From: Bacteroidota bacterium
GTDB taxonomy: Bacteria > Bacteroidota > Bacteroidia > Chitinophagales > BACL12
Assembly: GCA_016718035.1 (NCBI GenBank)
Contig: JADKEK010000001.1
Coordinates: 682,001-746,000 of the forward strand
Direction of reading: 5' to 3'
Length of the DNA: 64,000 bases
The position numbers were made by a program, and so were the translations under genes. Positions 63,209 to 64,000 of this stretch are shown in pieces. Each line of letters starts with the position of its first letter. The stretch's first letter is position 1. The notes beneath the pieces are model-generated. The model was given only the letters and a program-made list of their open reading frames with translations. It ran no database searches and had not been told where the DNA came from.

Positions 63209-63509
63209 CACTGTGATGTTAAAATAATGTCACCCCTAACGGGGTTAAGCTTGCTGATTGATGACATTGTGGCTTAAAATAATCCAACCTTACCTGGTCT
63301 GGAGGTAAACCAAAGGGTGGAGCCTGTATATGGATAGCATAGCTGGTAAAACAAGGTCACCACAAGGGGTTTAAATTTGTCAATGGAGAGCATTGCTTTA
63401 TCAACTAACTAAAGTAACGAAAACCAAACCCCGCTAGGGGGTGACATTATTTTAACAGAATACCAATGCACCGATAAACCAAACCCCGCTAGGGGTGACA
63501 TTATTTTTT
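63165..63509. repeat. REP-like array with CACCCC...GGGG hairpins in both orientations
   Basis: Two identical 29-base copies, AAAATAATGTCACCCC followed by TAACGGGGTTAAG, lie at 63165-63193 and 63221-63249 (period 56). Two reverse-oriented copies (AAACCCCGCTAGGGG then TGACATTATTTT) lie at about 63426-63455 and 63481-63509 (period 55). Degenerate units begin at 63276 and 63348. Each copy has a CCCC/GGGG stem, and an outer ATGTCA/TGACAT pair can enclose it. No cas gene or transposase is near. Confidence 0.7.
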
Positions 63510-63646
63510 CTCCGAATTCAATTAATAACCGAAATAATTATGGTAACAAATCACCGTATAACATATTACACAGCAGTGCTTGTTTGCTTCATTAAGCAAT
63601 TAGAAAATTTCATACTATAAACCTAATTAGAAAGAATTACCTCAAC

Positions 63647-64000
63647 CTACATCGAACTCGTAATGAGTAAATTAATGTCGGTGAATTTTAAACCCATTTT
63701 CTGACCGAGATACTGATTAGTCAAATGCCCTTTGTAGATATAAACCCCATGGCGAACTCCGGGCAATACACGGATAAGATTTTCCAATCCGCCATATTCG
63801 TTAAATTGCATTAATGTACTGGCAGTAATATTACTAATCGCATAACTGGCAGTGCGAGGCACACGCGAGGCTATATTAGGCACACAATAATGTATGACAT
63901 CATGTTTAATAAAAGTAGGCTGATCATGCGTAGTAACTTCACTGGTTTCTATACATCCACCCTGGTCGATACTTACATCAATAATTACACTGCCGGGTTT
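63647..64000 (-). CDS. Alanine dehydrogenase-type protein, C-terminal part
   Basis: The frame is open to the window edge, so the N-terminus is missing; 117 residues are visible. The sequence PGSVIIDVSIDQGGCIETSE, then VIHYCVPNIASRVPRTASYAISN, is the characteristic C-terminal part of alanine dehydrogenase (NAD-dependent interconversion of alanine and pyruvate). The C-terminus ends GLKFTDINLLITSSM. The Bacteroidota version of this family is often of uncertain substrate, so the name is provisional. Confidence 0.85.
   Translation of the reverse strand, partial: KPGSVIIDVSIDQGGCIETSEVTTHDQPTFIKHDVIHYCVPNIASRVPRTASYAISNITASTLMQFNEYGGLENLIRVLPGVRHGVYIYKGHLTNQYLGQKMGLKFTDINLLITSSM

Noticed and set aside
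63165..63509. CRISPR array (29-base repeats, 27-base spacing)
   Set aside because: Only two exact repeats per orientation, the spacers resemble each other, copies occur on both strands, and no cas genes are nearby.
1..64000. tRNA, rRNA or mobile-element genes
   Set aside because: No cloverleaf-type T-arm pattern, rRNA sequence, transposase or integrase motif was recognised on either strand by eye.

Overview
The window is AT-rich chromosomal DNA from a member of the Bacteroidota. The evidence: secreted proteins with C-terminal type IX secretion (T9SS) sorting domains, many lipoproteins with Bacteroidota-style lipoboxes, TonB-dependent receptors with carboxypeptidase-like N-terminal domains, a LytTR/His-kinase pair, promoters of the TTTG / TAnnTTTG type, little Shine-Dalgarno signal, and REP-like CCCC/GGGG hairpins. 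A Chitinophagales/Saprospirales-like lineage is plausible, but I cannot name a genus. I saw no rRNA, tRNA, integrase or transposase gene.

Layout. 1-7.6 kb: edge-truncated vanadium-haloperoxidase/PAP2 protein, AhpD-like protein, ECF sigma factor with a small membrane protein, an alpha/beta-hydrolase lipoprotein divergent from a beta-helix-like lipoprotein, a DUF4389 protein and RecX. 7.8-15.3 kb (minus strand): T9SS-exported GH8 glucanase, DUF1801 protein, two small membrane proteins, a TonB-C-domain protein and SMC. 15.5-19.4 kb: a single-pass membrane protein, aspartate kinase, GNAT, fructose-1,6-bisphosphatase and RNase HI. 19.5-26 kb (plus): lipoprotein, a 1031-aa TPR protein, an outer-membrane beta-barrel and an HU/CCDC81-TM-SPOR protein whose GTG start lies in a hairpin. 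26.3-29.5 kb: a Lys-rich secreted protein, then the M48 protease / spermidine-synthase-like / Sua5 operon. 29.6-38.9 kb: a TonB receptor with a coupled small protein, lipoproteins, a BNR beta-propeller gene with a frameshifted signal peptide, and a GH113-like lipoprotein. 39-43.2 kb: a tightly coupled TonB receptor / histidine kinase / LytTR regulator operon. 43.3-46.7 kb: a 44-aa membrane microprotein, LOG-family protein, a frameshifted beta-barrel protein, an LpxL-like acyltransferase and pirin. 46.7-53.8 kb (minus): T9SS protein, ATP-grasp, small membrane protein, penicillin acylase and ChrA. 53.9-57.5 kb: lipoprotein, CBM9/DUF5916 beta-barrel, small secreted protein.

57.6-63.5 kb is the most interesting part. 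It is a DNA-damage-tolerance block: a SRAP (YedK/HMCES-like) gene split by an A7 frameshift, a DnaE-type error-prone polymerase, and DinB. The dinB promoter is overlapped by a 15-bp GTCA-N7-TGAC inverted repeat that recurs about 80 bp away. Two repeat-rich, comparatively GC-rich stretches flank dinB: a 63-bp direct repeat with a GTCAAC/GTTGAC palindrome, and an array of CACCCCTAACGGGGTT hairpin units arranged as two tandem blocks in opposite orientations. The window ends in the C-terminal part of an alanine-dehydrogenase-type gene.

Three genes (BNR propeller, beta-barrel, SRAP) each need one extra base to restore the full reading frame. That pattern suggests under-called bases in the assembly, although the A7 site in SRAP could also slip naturally.
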